Source: an uncultured Neisseriaceae bacterium
Lineage (GTDB): Bacteria; Pseudomonadota; Gammaproteobacteria; Burkholderiales; UBA11063
Assembly (NCBI GenBank): GCA_903891375.1
Contig: CAITEL010000220.1
Span: forward strand, 1 to 11,556
Reading direction: 5' to 3'
DNA: 11,556 nucleotides
Shown: one piece after another, positions 1 through 6,724 of the stretch
Layout: each line of letters starts with the position of its first letter
How positions within the stretch are numbered: position 1 is the stretch's first letter
Notes under the pieces: generated by a model
Database searches by the model: none
Told to the model about the DNA's origin: nothing
What the model saw: only the letters and a program-made list of their open reading frames with translations
Program-made: the position numbers and the translations under genes

Positions 1-1
1 C

Positions 2-115
2 ACTATTCCAGAAAATGCATTTCGGGGATTTATCTGCGATTTACCAGATACTGTTCAAAGTTTAGCGCAATTTGATAATGATTGGGTTGCTAGCGGTAAA
101 TCATTCAATGATTAG
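2..115 (+). CDS. 3' end of an unrecognised protein-coding gene (partial)
   Basis: An open frame enters from the left edge and ends at TAG 113-115, giving the last 37 residues of a protein whose start lies outside the window. The peptide begins TIPENAFRGFICDLPDTVQS and ends in GKSFND. It has no membrane segment and normal-looking composition (Trp, Cys and Pro present), which fits a real C-terminus better than a chance frame. I do not recognise the family. It is convergent with the sugar-transporter gene on the other strand, with only 8 bp between the two stop codons, so there is no room for a separate terminator. A role related to that transporter cannot be judged from so short a tail. Confidence 0.55.
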   Translation, partial: TIPENAFRGFICDLPDTVQSLAQFDNDWVASGKSFND

Positions 116-123
116 TTATTAAT

Positions 124-1314
124 TTATGTTCTTGTTTTCTGAATTCTATAGCCTTTCGTGGCAAAAAAAACTACATACATAAAACATATTATGGGCACTA
201 TCAAAGCATATTTAATAGTGCCACATATGTCAGCTACCAATCCCATTAATGGGGGAAATATTGCACCTCCAATTATGGCCATAACTAAAAATGAGGCTGC
301 TATTTTAGTATCGTGACCAACTTCACGAATACTTAAACTAAATATTGTAGGGTACATTGCGGACATAAAAAAATTAACAGCAATTAGGGAATATACGGAT
401 AACATTTGTGGTAGTAGTATGGTTATGGTTAAAAGAATTATGTTAAATAAGGAATATAACTGAAGTAATTTTACTGGACGAATAAATTGCATGAGACAAG
501 TGCTTGCAAATCGACCTAACATAAATATTAAAAAACATAGAGCATAATAGCTATTAGCATTTATATTTGAAATTCCTGGTATTTTCTCTGCTACAACGTA
601 AAGAAAATACCCCCAAATACTAGACTGTGCGCCTAAATAAAAAAATATACCGAATACCCCATAACGTAAATGAGAATATTTGAATAATATTTTTAAATTA
701 ATCTTTGGATTATCTTTTTTGTCTTGAATATCTGGTAATTTGACAAATATAAAAATTATTGCTAAAATTGATACAATGACCCCAATAATGATAAATGGCT
801 CATAAACATTACCAAATGCAGAAGCAAAAATTATTCTACCGCCAAAATATACAGTTAGAACTAATCCTAAGCCATTAAATGATTGGGCTAGGTTAAGCCT
901 ACGTTCAGCAAAAATTGGATCTCCAAGTTTAACTATATAAGTGCCTGCGCATGTTTCTAAAAAAGTTAAACCACTTGCAATAATCCATAATGCAAATAAA
1001 AATAAAATATATGTCCCTGTATTTGATGCTGGGTAAAATAAGAATGAACCAGTTGCAAATAAACTTAAACCAACTAAAATACTACGTTTATAACCTATTT
1101 TTCGAGTAATGATTCCAGCGGGAATAGCCATAATAAAATAACCTAAATAAAAAGCAGTATCAACTAAACCAGCCTCAAAACGTGATAGATACATTGTATC
1201 TCTAAAGTGTTTAATCAATATACCATTAATGCTACTTCCAAGAGCCCACATAAAAAATAATGAAGTAATTAAGCAAATAGCTAATGTATGGCGCTGTGTA
1301 TATTTATTTTTCAT
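124..1314 (-). CDS. MFS sugar:proton symporter, FucP-like (FGHS family)
   Basis: A 396-residue inner-membrane protein with about twelve hydrophobic segments, aligning by eye with E. coli L-fucose permease FucP over its whole length. Shared features are the LFFMW first helix, the FEAGLVDTAFYLGYF and IPAGI stretch around residues 46-68, LET at 119-121, LNLAQSFNGLG near 140-150, and YPTIFSLSIREVGHDTK with the AIIGGAIFPPLMG helix late in the protein. FucP family members import fucose, glucose, galactose or related sugars with a proton. Glu120 matches the essential FucP Glu135. The residue matching FucP Asp46, also part of the proton relay, is Gly31, and the alignment between the two sites is ungapped. 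Substrate is therefore uncertain and transport may not be proton-coupled in the usual way. The start ATG is preceded by only a weak purine-rich stretch (ACGGAA). No biosynthetic or catabolic sugar genes lie beside it. Confidence 0.85.
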   Translation of the reverse strand: MKNKYTQRHTLAICLITSLFFMWALGSSINGILIKHFRDTMYLSRFEAGLVDTAFYLGYFIMAIPAGIITRKIGYKRSILVGLSLFATGSFLFYPASNTGTYILFLFALWIIASGLTFLETCAGTYIVKLGDPIFAERRLNLAQSFNGLGLVLTVYFGGRIIFASAFGNVYEPFIIIGVIVSILAIIFIFVKLPDIQDKKDNPKINLKILFKYSHLRYGVFGIFFYLGAQSSIWGYFLYVVAEKIPGISNINANSYYALCFLIFMLGRFASTCLMQFIRPVKLLQLYSLFNIILLTITILLPQMLSVYSLIAVNFFMSAMYPTIFSLSIREVGHDTKIAASFLVMAIIGGAIFPPLMGLVADICGTIKYALIVPIICFMYVVFFATKGYRIQKTRT

Positions 1315-1494
1315 TAGATTCCGTTCATCATTGCATTTTATAGATTTAACTAGGTTATAGTGTGCGATTACAACGTAATTCTATAAAAATACGGGTTTAC
1401 CCTGATAGTCATTTATCCAGAAATTAGATATAATATCTACATAATTATTTTTAATAAAGTTGTTAGTTTTTTTAAAATTCTGGGTTAAATTTAT

Positions 1495-1588
1495 AATATC
1501 TATTGAAATGGATTCAATCTATGTGTTTGATGTGTTATTAAATAAGCATCATTCCCTTCACATTTTTGAATCCATTTCAATAGATATT
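1495..1588. repeat. Palindromic element A: perfect 23-bp inverted repeat, 48-nt spacer
   Basis: Positions 1495-1517 are the exact reverse complement of 1566-1588, with no mismatch over 23 bp. The 48-nt spacer can fold further: ATGTG (1521-1525) with CACAT (1559-1563), and GATG (1529-1532) with CATC (1547-1550). The centre carries GTTATTA (1534-1540). A long single-stranded hairpin or a DNA cruciform is possible. It lies 14 bp from element B, which has the same arm length, the same central heptamer and related arms. I see no target-site duplication at its ends. Confidence 0.85.
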
Positions 1589-1602
1589 TGATTTTAGTTT
1601 TA

Positions 1603-1713
1603 TAATTCATAGCAAAACAGATTCATAACGCATGTTTGCTAGTAGGGGGTTATTACTAACAAACATTTGTATCACTAACGCTGTGCAATTTGAATCTGTT
1701 TTGCTATGAATTA
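1603..1713. repeat. Palindromic element B: perfect 23-bp inverted repeat, 65-nt spacer with inner hairpin
   Basis: Positions 1603-1625 are the exact reverse complement of 1691-1713 over 23 bp. The 65-nt spacer contains a second, nested inverted repeat: 1632-1644 pairs with 1654-1666 at 12 of 13 positions around a GGGGGTTAT loop. The heptamer GTTATTA (1649-1655) is shared with the spacer of element A. The right arms of A and B share TTTGAATC at their inner border, then TTT two bases later and TA further on. The two elements look like diverged members of one family, each with its own perfect arm pairing. Confidence 0.85.
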
Positions 1714-1893
1714 ATAGAATCTTAAAGGGTTATTATATAACATATTAAGTACAGTTAATAAATAAATATATCAAAAAAATTGCAGAGCATCTCTTGATAC
1801 ATCAAAAAAATAAACAAAACAAGTATTATTTATTTTCGAGGCCTATTTTAACCCAATATTTTAATGCTTCTCATCCTTGAGTCGTGGGTTAAC

Positions 1894-3531
1894 TTAATGA
1901 ATATAAAAGCCAGTCGCATCAAGTTTATAAATATCAGGTCTAAACTGCAGATCTCCAGATTCATTTACCCATGCAGTAAAATACACAACATGAACCATAG
2001 GGTGGTTTCTTAACATAATAACTTTTCTTTTGCCAGTATTGATTTGTGATTCAATGTATGCGTAAGCGTTTGATTCTTTGTCTTTTAATAAATATGTGGC
2101 TAGTTCAATTGGCTTTGCAATCCTAATACAACCATGGCTATAATCACGTTTACGATTTTTAAATAAATGTTGTTCTGGGGTGTCGTGTAAATAAATACCA
2201 CAATCATTAGGGAAAATAAATTTTATTTTACCTAATGCATTTTGTTCACTAGGTTCTTGGCGTAACGTATAATTAAAGTTTTGTGCGGATAAACTCTTCC
2301 AATCAACATTATGAGGGTTTACTAAATTTTTTGATTCAGCTATTCCATTATACACTAAAATATTTTTTTGTTCTAAATAATTGGGTGATTCATATAATTT
2401 GGGTAATATATCTTTAACAGCGATAGAGCGTGGAATATTCCAATATGGGTTAACTTCCATGTATGAGATGGCACTATTTAGGATACAACTTTTATTCCCT
2501 TCTTTACCTACAATGATTGGCATACTCATAACAACGTTATTGCTTTCAAACACTGATAAAGAGAAACTTGGGATATTAACTAAAACATATGTATTACCTA
2601 AATCATCGGGTAACCAGCGCATGCGGTCAAGGTTAATTGAAATTGTTTGTATTAATTTATTAATTGGCACATTAAGTAATTCTAAAGTGTTTTTATCAAC
2701 AACTCCTGAACCTGCTAAACCATTATTTAGTTGAAATTTAATTACAGCATTTTTAGTTTTATGATTAAAAATATCCGAATCAGGTTGCTCGTTTAATTCA
2801 CCAGTTAAGTTAAGTCTTTTATTCAAAAGGATAACTCTATTACCTTTAGAGTTTATACGTAAAGGTTTACCTTTAGGAATTGGATCAAAACCACCCGCTT
2901 GTTCAATTTGTTGATATTTATTCAGTTGTTCAATTAATTTGCTATAACCAATATATTGTGGGGTAACGTAATTGATTGCATAATTAATATCGCCTTTGTG
3001 TATTGTATCTAAAAATAGCTGCATTATATTAAAATATCTTTTTTTAATGTTCCATGATGGATACACTGTGCGGTTATCTATTTTTCCAAAAGCCATATGC
3101 GATAAATATAAAATGTAGGCATTAGTCATGGTTAATTCAAAATCAGTTAGAAGCATTGATGGTTGTTGGTACTTTAATTTGATATTATTATTTAGTTGCA
3201 TGAGCATATTATTTATCTGTGCCAGATAATAGGTAGTTGAATTTAATCCTACCGAATTTGCTTTATTTAAAATTGATATAAATTGTAAAGCCATGTCATT
3301 CGGGGCATTATCAGATATCCATACGGGTTGATAACTCTCAGTTATATAAAATTTATTTACTAGTATTGTATTACATCGAGTTTTATCAAAGCAATATGCT
3401 CTAGTTAGTGATTCACTTGGGTTTATTCGATTTTCGATATTAAGGTTGTTAGCGGTTTGCATATCATTCGCAAATACAGGTACGATATATGTTGTGATAA
3501 AAATAGTGATGAAAAGTATTAAATAGCGCAT
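1894..3531 (-). CDS. L,D-transpeptidase, YcbB/LdtD type, exported
   Basis: A 545-residue protein when started at ATG 3531-3529. It opens with a signal peptide (MRYLILFITIF..., cleavage likely after VFA at about residue 21). An N-terminal scaffold region follows, then a peptidoglycan-binding_1 domain around 225-289 (RINSKGNRV to LLNVP) and a YkuD catalytic domain from about 315. The catalytic motif is His449 in YLHDTP and SHGCIR with Cys468. The segment ALGKIKFIFPN and the C-terminal VYFTAWVNESGDLQFRPDIY are characteristic of the LdtD branch. The family forms 3-3 cross-links between meso-diaminopimelate residues in the periplasm. An in-frame ATG lies nine codons upstream, but it coincides with the predicted transcription start of the extended -10 promoter at 3563-3571. 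The chosen ATG has an AGAAG ribosome-binding sequence 7 nt upstream and gives a proper signal peptide. The transcript runs into the palindrome-containing interval. Confidence 0.92.
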   Translation of the reverse strand: MRYLILFITIFITTYIVPVFANDMQTANNLNIENRINPSESLTRAYCFDKTRCNTILVNKFYITESYQPVWISDNAPNDMALQFISILNKANSVGLNSTTYYLAQINNMLMQLNNNIKLKYQQPSMLLTDFELTMTNAYILYLSHMAFGKIDNRTVYPSWNIKKRYFNIMQLFLDTIHKGDINYAINYVTPQYIGYSKLIEQLNKYQQIEQAGGFDPIPKGKPLRINSKGNRVILLNKRLNLTGELNEQPDSDIFNHKTKNAVIKFQLNNGLAGSGVVDKNTLELLNVPINKLIQTISINLDRMRWLPDDLGNTYVLVNIPSFSLSVFESNNVVMSMPIIVGKEGNKSCILNSAISYMEVNPYWNIPRSIAVKDILPKLYESPNYLEQKNILVYNGIAESKNLVNPHNVDWKSLSAQNFNYTLRQEPSEQNALGKIKFIFPNDCGIYLHDTPEQHLFKNRKRDYSHGCIRIAKPIELATYLLKDKESNAYAYIESQINTGKRKVIMLRNHPMVHVVYFTAWVNESGDLQFRPDIYKLDATGFYIH

Positions 3532-3562
3532 TTTATTTCTTCTGTTTTGTGCCACCATTCAT

Positions 3563-3571
3563 ATTATAACA
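3563..3571 (-). promoter_or_regulatory. Extended -10 promoter of the L,D-transpeptidase gene
   Basis: On the minus strand this reads TGTTATAAT, a perfect TGn plus TATAAT extended -10. No good -35 hexamer is found 16-18 bp upstream, as is common for extended -10 promoters. Transcription would begin near 3556, about 25 nt upstream of the ATG at 3531, and so decides the start of that gene. It lies between the 3' end of the tRNA gene and the transpeptidase gene. Confidence 0.6.
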
Positions 3572-3615
3572 TTTTTTGGAAAATTTTGTTTTTTATGGCG
3601 TTGATGTGTATAAAT

Positions 3616-3691
3616 TGGTGGGGCGTGAGAGATTCGAACTCTCGACCAGCGGATTAAGAGTCCGTTGCTCTACCAACTGAGCTAACACCCC
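3616..3691 (-). tRNA. tRNA-Lys (anticodon CTT)
   Basis: A full 76-nt cloverleaf with encoded CCA (complement of TGG at 3616-3618) and discriminator A. Acceptor stem GGGGTGT/ACGCCCC has one T-G wobble. D stem GCTC/GAGC, five-base variable loop TGGTC, and T stem GAGAG/CTCTC with loop TTCGAAT are all canonical. The anticodon loop is CTCTTAA, so the anticodon CTT (3658-3656) reads AAG lysine codons. The outermost anticodon-stem pair is an A-C mismatch; the other four pairs are intact. The gene sits between the methyltransferase and L,D-transpeptidase genes on the same strand. I see no clear intrinsic terminator after the CCA. Confidence 0.95.
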
Positions 3692-3704
3692 ACACGAGAG
3701 AAGT

Positions 3705-3710
3705 ATTATA
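3705..3710 (-). promoter_or_regulatory. Candidate -10 element of tRNA-Lys
   Basis: A perfect TATAAT on the minus strand places transcription start about 7 nt before the mature 5' end at 3691. It abuts the 3' end of the methyltransferase gene (stop at 3713), and any -35 element would fall inside that gene; I see no good match there. Confidence 0.45.
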
Positions 3711-3712
3711 CA

Positions 3713-4558
3713 CTATTTTATATTACTTTTTGGAGAAAATTGTATAATTTTTGTATTTGCATCTAAATCTAATTGTATTGTATCTTTCCATGCATGAGCA
3801 TAGAACAGCTCTAAAGTTAGCGGTATGGTGCCATTTTGCGTTAAATTGAGCAGTTTGTTGTGTATCGAGTTATATTGCTCTTTTGTTAAATACGTTTTGT
3901 TATTTAGTACTGCACCGCAACCAATAGTGCGTATATCTGTGATTAATTGTTCTGGTGATGTGTATTCAAGTGTTATATATTCAACATCAGTAACTGGATT
4001 GGAAAAACCAAGTTTAACTAATATATCACCGATTACATGCATATCTGGGAAGTTATACGTACTTAATCCTATTTCACGTAGTTGTTTTAAGCTGTCAACT
4101 CCTAGGCTCGTGATGAGAAATGTCCCATTGATTTTTAATATGCGTCGAATTTCTTTAAAGTATTCTTCTATGTTTGGTATATATTGAAGTGTGATATTTG
4201 ACCAAACTAAATCAGTAGATTGTGAGCTAATAGGTAAGTTAGTTGCATTCGCACAAATCATATCTGCTTGTTTTTTGAATAATTTATTAAAGAAACTTAT
4301 TTGTTTTGCATGCTGCTTTAACATTTCAATAGCGATGTCAATCTTATAAATATTAGCTTTCGGATATTTATTTTTTAAATGAATCGCATCAATATTAAGG
4401 CCACTTCCGATATCGACAATAGTTTGTGGGTTTATTTTGATATAATTGAGCCTTTCTATCATTCTGTTTGAGATTTCGGTGTATATAAAGTCAAGAACTC
4501 TCACCTTAGTTGTGTTGTTGTTAAATTTATTTTTAATTGTGTTGTAATGATTCTGCAT
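3713..4558 (-). CDS. BioC-like SAM-dependent methyltransferase
   Basis: A 281-residue class I methyltransferase. Motif I is VDIGSGLN (48-55), the acidic residue closing strand 2 is Asp74 (YKIDIA), and the later motifs are DLVWSN (116-121) and RILKINGTFLI (139-149). The C-terminal half has DMHVIGDILVKLGF and EYITLEYTSPEQL, then LELFYAHAW. These are hallmarks of the BioC/NDUFAF5-type group found next to comF in betaproteobacteria. BioC methylates malonyl-ACP at the start of pimeloyl-ACP synthesis for biotin, but members of this group are often only BioC-like. No other bio gene is in the window, so substrate is not assigned. The third glycine of the usual GxGxG loop is Asn55. The ATG overlaps the divergent comF start by 12 bp and lacks a visible Shine-Dalgarno. 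A GTG at 4504 is possible, but it would trim conserved N-terminal sequence. Confidence 0.75.
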   Translation of the reverse strand: MQNHYNTIKNKFNNNTTKVRVLDFIYTEISNRMIERLNYIKINPQTIVDIGSGLNIDAIHLKNKYPKANIYKIDIAIEMLKQHAKQISFFNKLFKKQADMICANATNLPISSQSTDLVWSNITLQYIPNIEEYFKEIRRILKINGTFLITSLGVDSLKQLREIGLSTYNFPDMHVIGDILVKLGFSNPVTDVEYITLEYTSPEQLITDIRTIGCGAVLNNKTYLTKEQYNSIHNKLLNLTQNGTIPLTLELFYAHAWKDTIQLDLDANTKIIQFSPKSNIK

Positions 4559-5236
4559 ATTGTTTTTATTAAACTCAAATATTTTTTATATGTTAAAGTT
4601 GTGCCATGGCATTATTGTAAACTGTGTGGGGTACCAAATTGTAAATTAATTTGTACGGATTGTATTAATGAACTGTTAATAACAAAAAACTATCATGTTA
4701 AACCCAATACAAATACACTTAATAAAATATATTATGATGTTCGTTATCCAAGTTTTTGTTATGAAAATCCGTTACGTAAATTACTTCATTATTTAAAATA
4801 TAAGAGACAAATTGATTTAAACTGGTCTGTGGGTTATGTGTGGTATTTGAGTTTTATAACATATAATTTAAAACATATTGATTATATTATACCCGTACCC
4901 TTGGCTAGAGATAAAACCAAGAGTAGGGGTTTTAATCAGGTATATTTAATGTTGGAATACTATATGGCAGTTAACAATCAAATTCCAGTAATGCCTAAGT
5001 TAATCCGTAAAATAAAAGAAAATAATTCGCAAGTATCAACAGCATTTATTGGTAGGCAAGCAAATGTTAAAGATTCATTTAAAGTAATGGGTAGTGTATT
5101 AGGTAAACGTATTCTTCTTGTGGATGATGTGTTTACAACAGGTGCAACGATAAACGAAATATCACGAGTCTTAAAGATTGCTGGGGCTGTGCAGGTAGAT
5201 ATTCTGCCACTAATGTATGTTGCTCCCCACACATAA
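4547..5236 (+). CDS. comF: ComF family phosphoribosyltransferase-like protein
   Basis: A 229-residue cytoplasmic protein. The N-terminus has the zinc-finger-like cysteines expected of ComF (Cys24, Cys27, Cys36, Cys39, plus Cys32). It is followed by the segment PLRKLLHYLKYKRQIDL (75-91), then IIPVPLARDKTKSRGFNQ (114-131), the RQANVKDSF stretch (170-178) and the PRPP-loop motif ILLVDDVFTTGAT (189-201). The family (ComF/GntX) is linked to DNA uptake during natural transformation and to reuse of DNA-derived material, though its biochemical role is not settled. Length is normal for the family. The start at 4547 overlaps the divergent methyltransferase start. An in-frame GTG at 4601 would avoid the overlap and leave five residues before the first cysteine. 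Neither start has a clear ribosome-binding site. Confidence 0.88.
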   Translation: MILHIVFIKLKYFLYVKVVPWHYCKLCGVPNCKLICTDCINELLITKNYHVKPNTNTLNKIYYDVRYPSFCYENPLRKLLHYLKYKRQIDLNWSVGYVWYLSFITYNLKHIDYIIPVPLARDKTKSRGFNQVYLMLEYYMAVNNQIPVMPKLIRKIKENNSQVSTAFIGRQANVKDSFKVMGSVLGKRILLVDDVFTTGATINEISRVLKIAGAVQVDILPLMYVAPHT

Positions 5237-5329
5237 GCGAAATTACTGGCGACAATATAAAAAACTGTTGGAGTACTGTAAAAGGTGGTAAAATTACACC
5301 TCAAATTAATTAAATAGAAATCTTTAAAT

Positions 5330-6724
5330 ATGTATTTACTAACATTAAATAATCTAAGTTATATTTATATAACTATATTTTTCCTATTGTTAATTATTGT
5401 TCCATATCTTAATCGACGTTCAAATAAAACTAGTGAGCAGTTTCTCGGTTTAAACGAATTAAATCATAATACATTCACTAGTTATAATTTAGGAATAATC
5501 GAATTTGTTGTCTTGTGTTTTTTGGGAGCTAAATTCGGACTAAATGGATATTATGTTGTGGTAATAGCAGTTATCATTAGCTTTTTTCTTTTCTCAAAAG
5601 TTAAAAGTAGCAATAATGGAGATTCATTAGCCAGTATAGTGAGTAGCAAAACAAATAAATCGCTGGGTGTTGTAGTTGCTATTTATCAAATGTTATGTTA
5701 TTCATTCCTTATCTGTGTTTCAATAATACTTACAGCTAAAATCTTCCAATCGTTACTTGGTTGGAACTTTGTAAATAGCGTTTTAAGTGTAGTCATGTTT
5801 ACTTTTATTTATTCCTTAATTGGTGGATATAAGTCCATACGTATAAATAACCACATAAATTCAATGATAATTGTTATGCTAATATTGGTAACAATAATCT
5901 GTGCTTATATTAAAATTGGGGATATGAGTACCTTAATCTCAAATTTGCAGACATTAGCTATTTCTGAAGGCTATGCATCAGGGCATTATTTGAGTTTTAA
6001 TGTTGATGTCAAGTCAATAAAACTCATATTAACATTATTGATTGCAATATCAGGTCTTCATTTGCTAACTAAAAATACGAATTTTGGGCAAAAAATCAAA
6101 TTAAACTTAATGTCGTTATTATTAAGGTTAGCCATAGTATATTTTGTGATATTGTTAGGCATTATTGCCATAGGTACTAATGCTAATGTTAAAAATATTG
6201 CGGGTAAAAAAATAGTAACGTATCAAGCGCAATTATCTGATGGTCAAGTTGGTTATGTAGTAAAATCAGTGGATGAATCAACTTCTGCCAAAAATAAAGC
6301 AAACATTGTACCAGGTATTATTCCACCAATCATCAATGAGAAAACAAATATTGTTGAAGCTAACGTATTTAATTATATATTAACTGGTATTGTTACGATG
6401 CATTATTATTTACCATCACAGATAAGTAGCTTAATAATCATTGTTGTTTTAGCTTTATTTATGACGTCATTATCTAACTATTTAATTTTAAGTGGGCGAA
6501 TTTATGTTAAAGAAATTGCCGCCCCGTTAAATCTATTTGATACATATGGTGATGTGGGTAAATTATGGATTGCACGGATAGTTATTGTTCTTGCTTCATT
6601 TGAGGGGCTAATCATTTCGTATTTTTTAATGTCTAGTTTTGATTTAATGTTATATCTAAAAATTATTTTTGGGGTGTTATTTATTCCAGTGTTGATTTTT
6701 ATGGCATTAGTGATTAAAAAATGA
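5330..6724 (+). CDS. Divergent sodium:solute symporter (SSS)-like membrane protein
   Basis: A 464-residue, strongly hydrophobic protein with about ten to eleven membrane segments. SSS-like landmarks are YSLIGGYKSIR (161-171), matching the family's YTxxGGLxAV helix; YYLPSQISS (359-367), matching LPxGLxG; and ALFMTSLSN (375-383), matching the helix with the vSGLT Na2-site serines. Thr379 and Ser380 fall at those two serine positions. The usual Thr-Asp after the GG motif is Asn-Asn (173-174). A hydrophilic stretch of about 65 residues (285-350) interrupts the membrane part. The C-terminus is shorter than the usual 13-14-helix members. The family co-transports sodium with sugars, amino acids, proline or organic acids; substrate here cannot be named. 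Its TGA overlaps the rlmE ATG (ATGA), so the two are translationally coupled. A 93-bp gap separates it from comF. Confidence 0.7.
   Translation: MYLLTLNNLSYIYITIFFLLLIIVPYLNRRSNKTSEQFLGLNELNHNTFTSYNLGIIEFVVLCFLGAKFGLNGYYVVVIAVIISFFLFSKVKSSNNGDSLASIVSSKTNKSLGVVVAIYQMLCYSFLICVSIILTAKIFQSLLGWNFVNSVLSVVMFTFIYSLIGGYKSIRINNHINSMIIVMLILVTIICAYIKIGDMSTLISNLQTLAISEGYASGHYLSFNVDVKSIKLILTLLIAISGLHLLTKNTNFGQKIKLNLMSLLLRLAIVYFVILLGIIAIGTNANVKNIAGKKIVTYQAQLSDGQVGYVVKSVDESTSAKNKANIVPGIIPPIINEKTNIVEANVFNYILTGIVTMHYYLPSQISSLIIIVVLALFMTSLSNYLILSGRIYVKEIAAPLNLFDTYGDVGKLWIARIVIVLASFEGLIISYFLMSSFDLMLYLKIIFGVLFIPVLIFMALVIKK

Larger units (their letters stand above)
1315..1893. other. Gene-free interval with two palindromic elements
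   Basis: No convincing open frame on either strand. The middle (1495-1713) holds two large inverted repeats, listed separately. The segment 1315-1494 is the upstream region of the FucP-like gene; I see several AT-rich -10-like hexamers on the minus strand but no convincing -35 partner. The segment 1714-1893 is downstream of the L,D-transpeptidase gene and holds an 11-bp direct repeat ATCAAAAAAAT (1770-1780 and 1801-1811), a weak hairpin TATCAA/TTGATA (1769-1774 and 1794-1799) and an 8-bp inverted repeat TTAACCCA/TGGGTTAA (1848-1855 and 1885-1892). None has a clear function. Confidence 0.6.

Noticed and set aside
1495..1713. Integron attC sites or a two-repeat CRISPR
   Set aside because: The arms lack the GTTRRRY and RYYYAAC core ends of attC sites, and no integrase or cassette gene is adjacent. 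The repeats are inverted rather than direct, so CRISPR does not fit.
1848..1892. Terminator for the L,D-transpeptidase gene (TTAACCCA/TGGGTTAA, 29-nt loop)
   Set aside because: The stem is only 8 bp with a long loop, and on the minus strand it is followed by A-rich sequence rather than a T-tract.
2381..2734. Open frame of 117 codons on the + strand
   Set aside because: It lies wholly antisense within the L,D-transpeptidase gene, which has clear domain motifs. The encoded peptide has no recognisable feature.
3825..4187. Open frame of 120 codons on the + strand
   Set aside because: It is antisense to the methyltransferase gene and explained by that gene's coding sequence.
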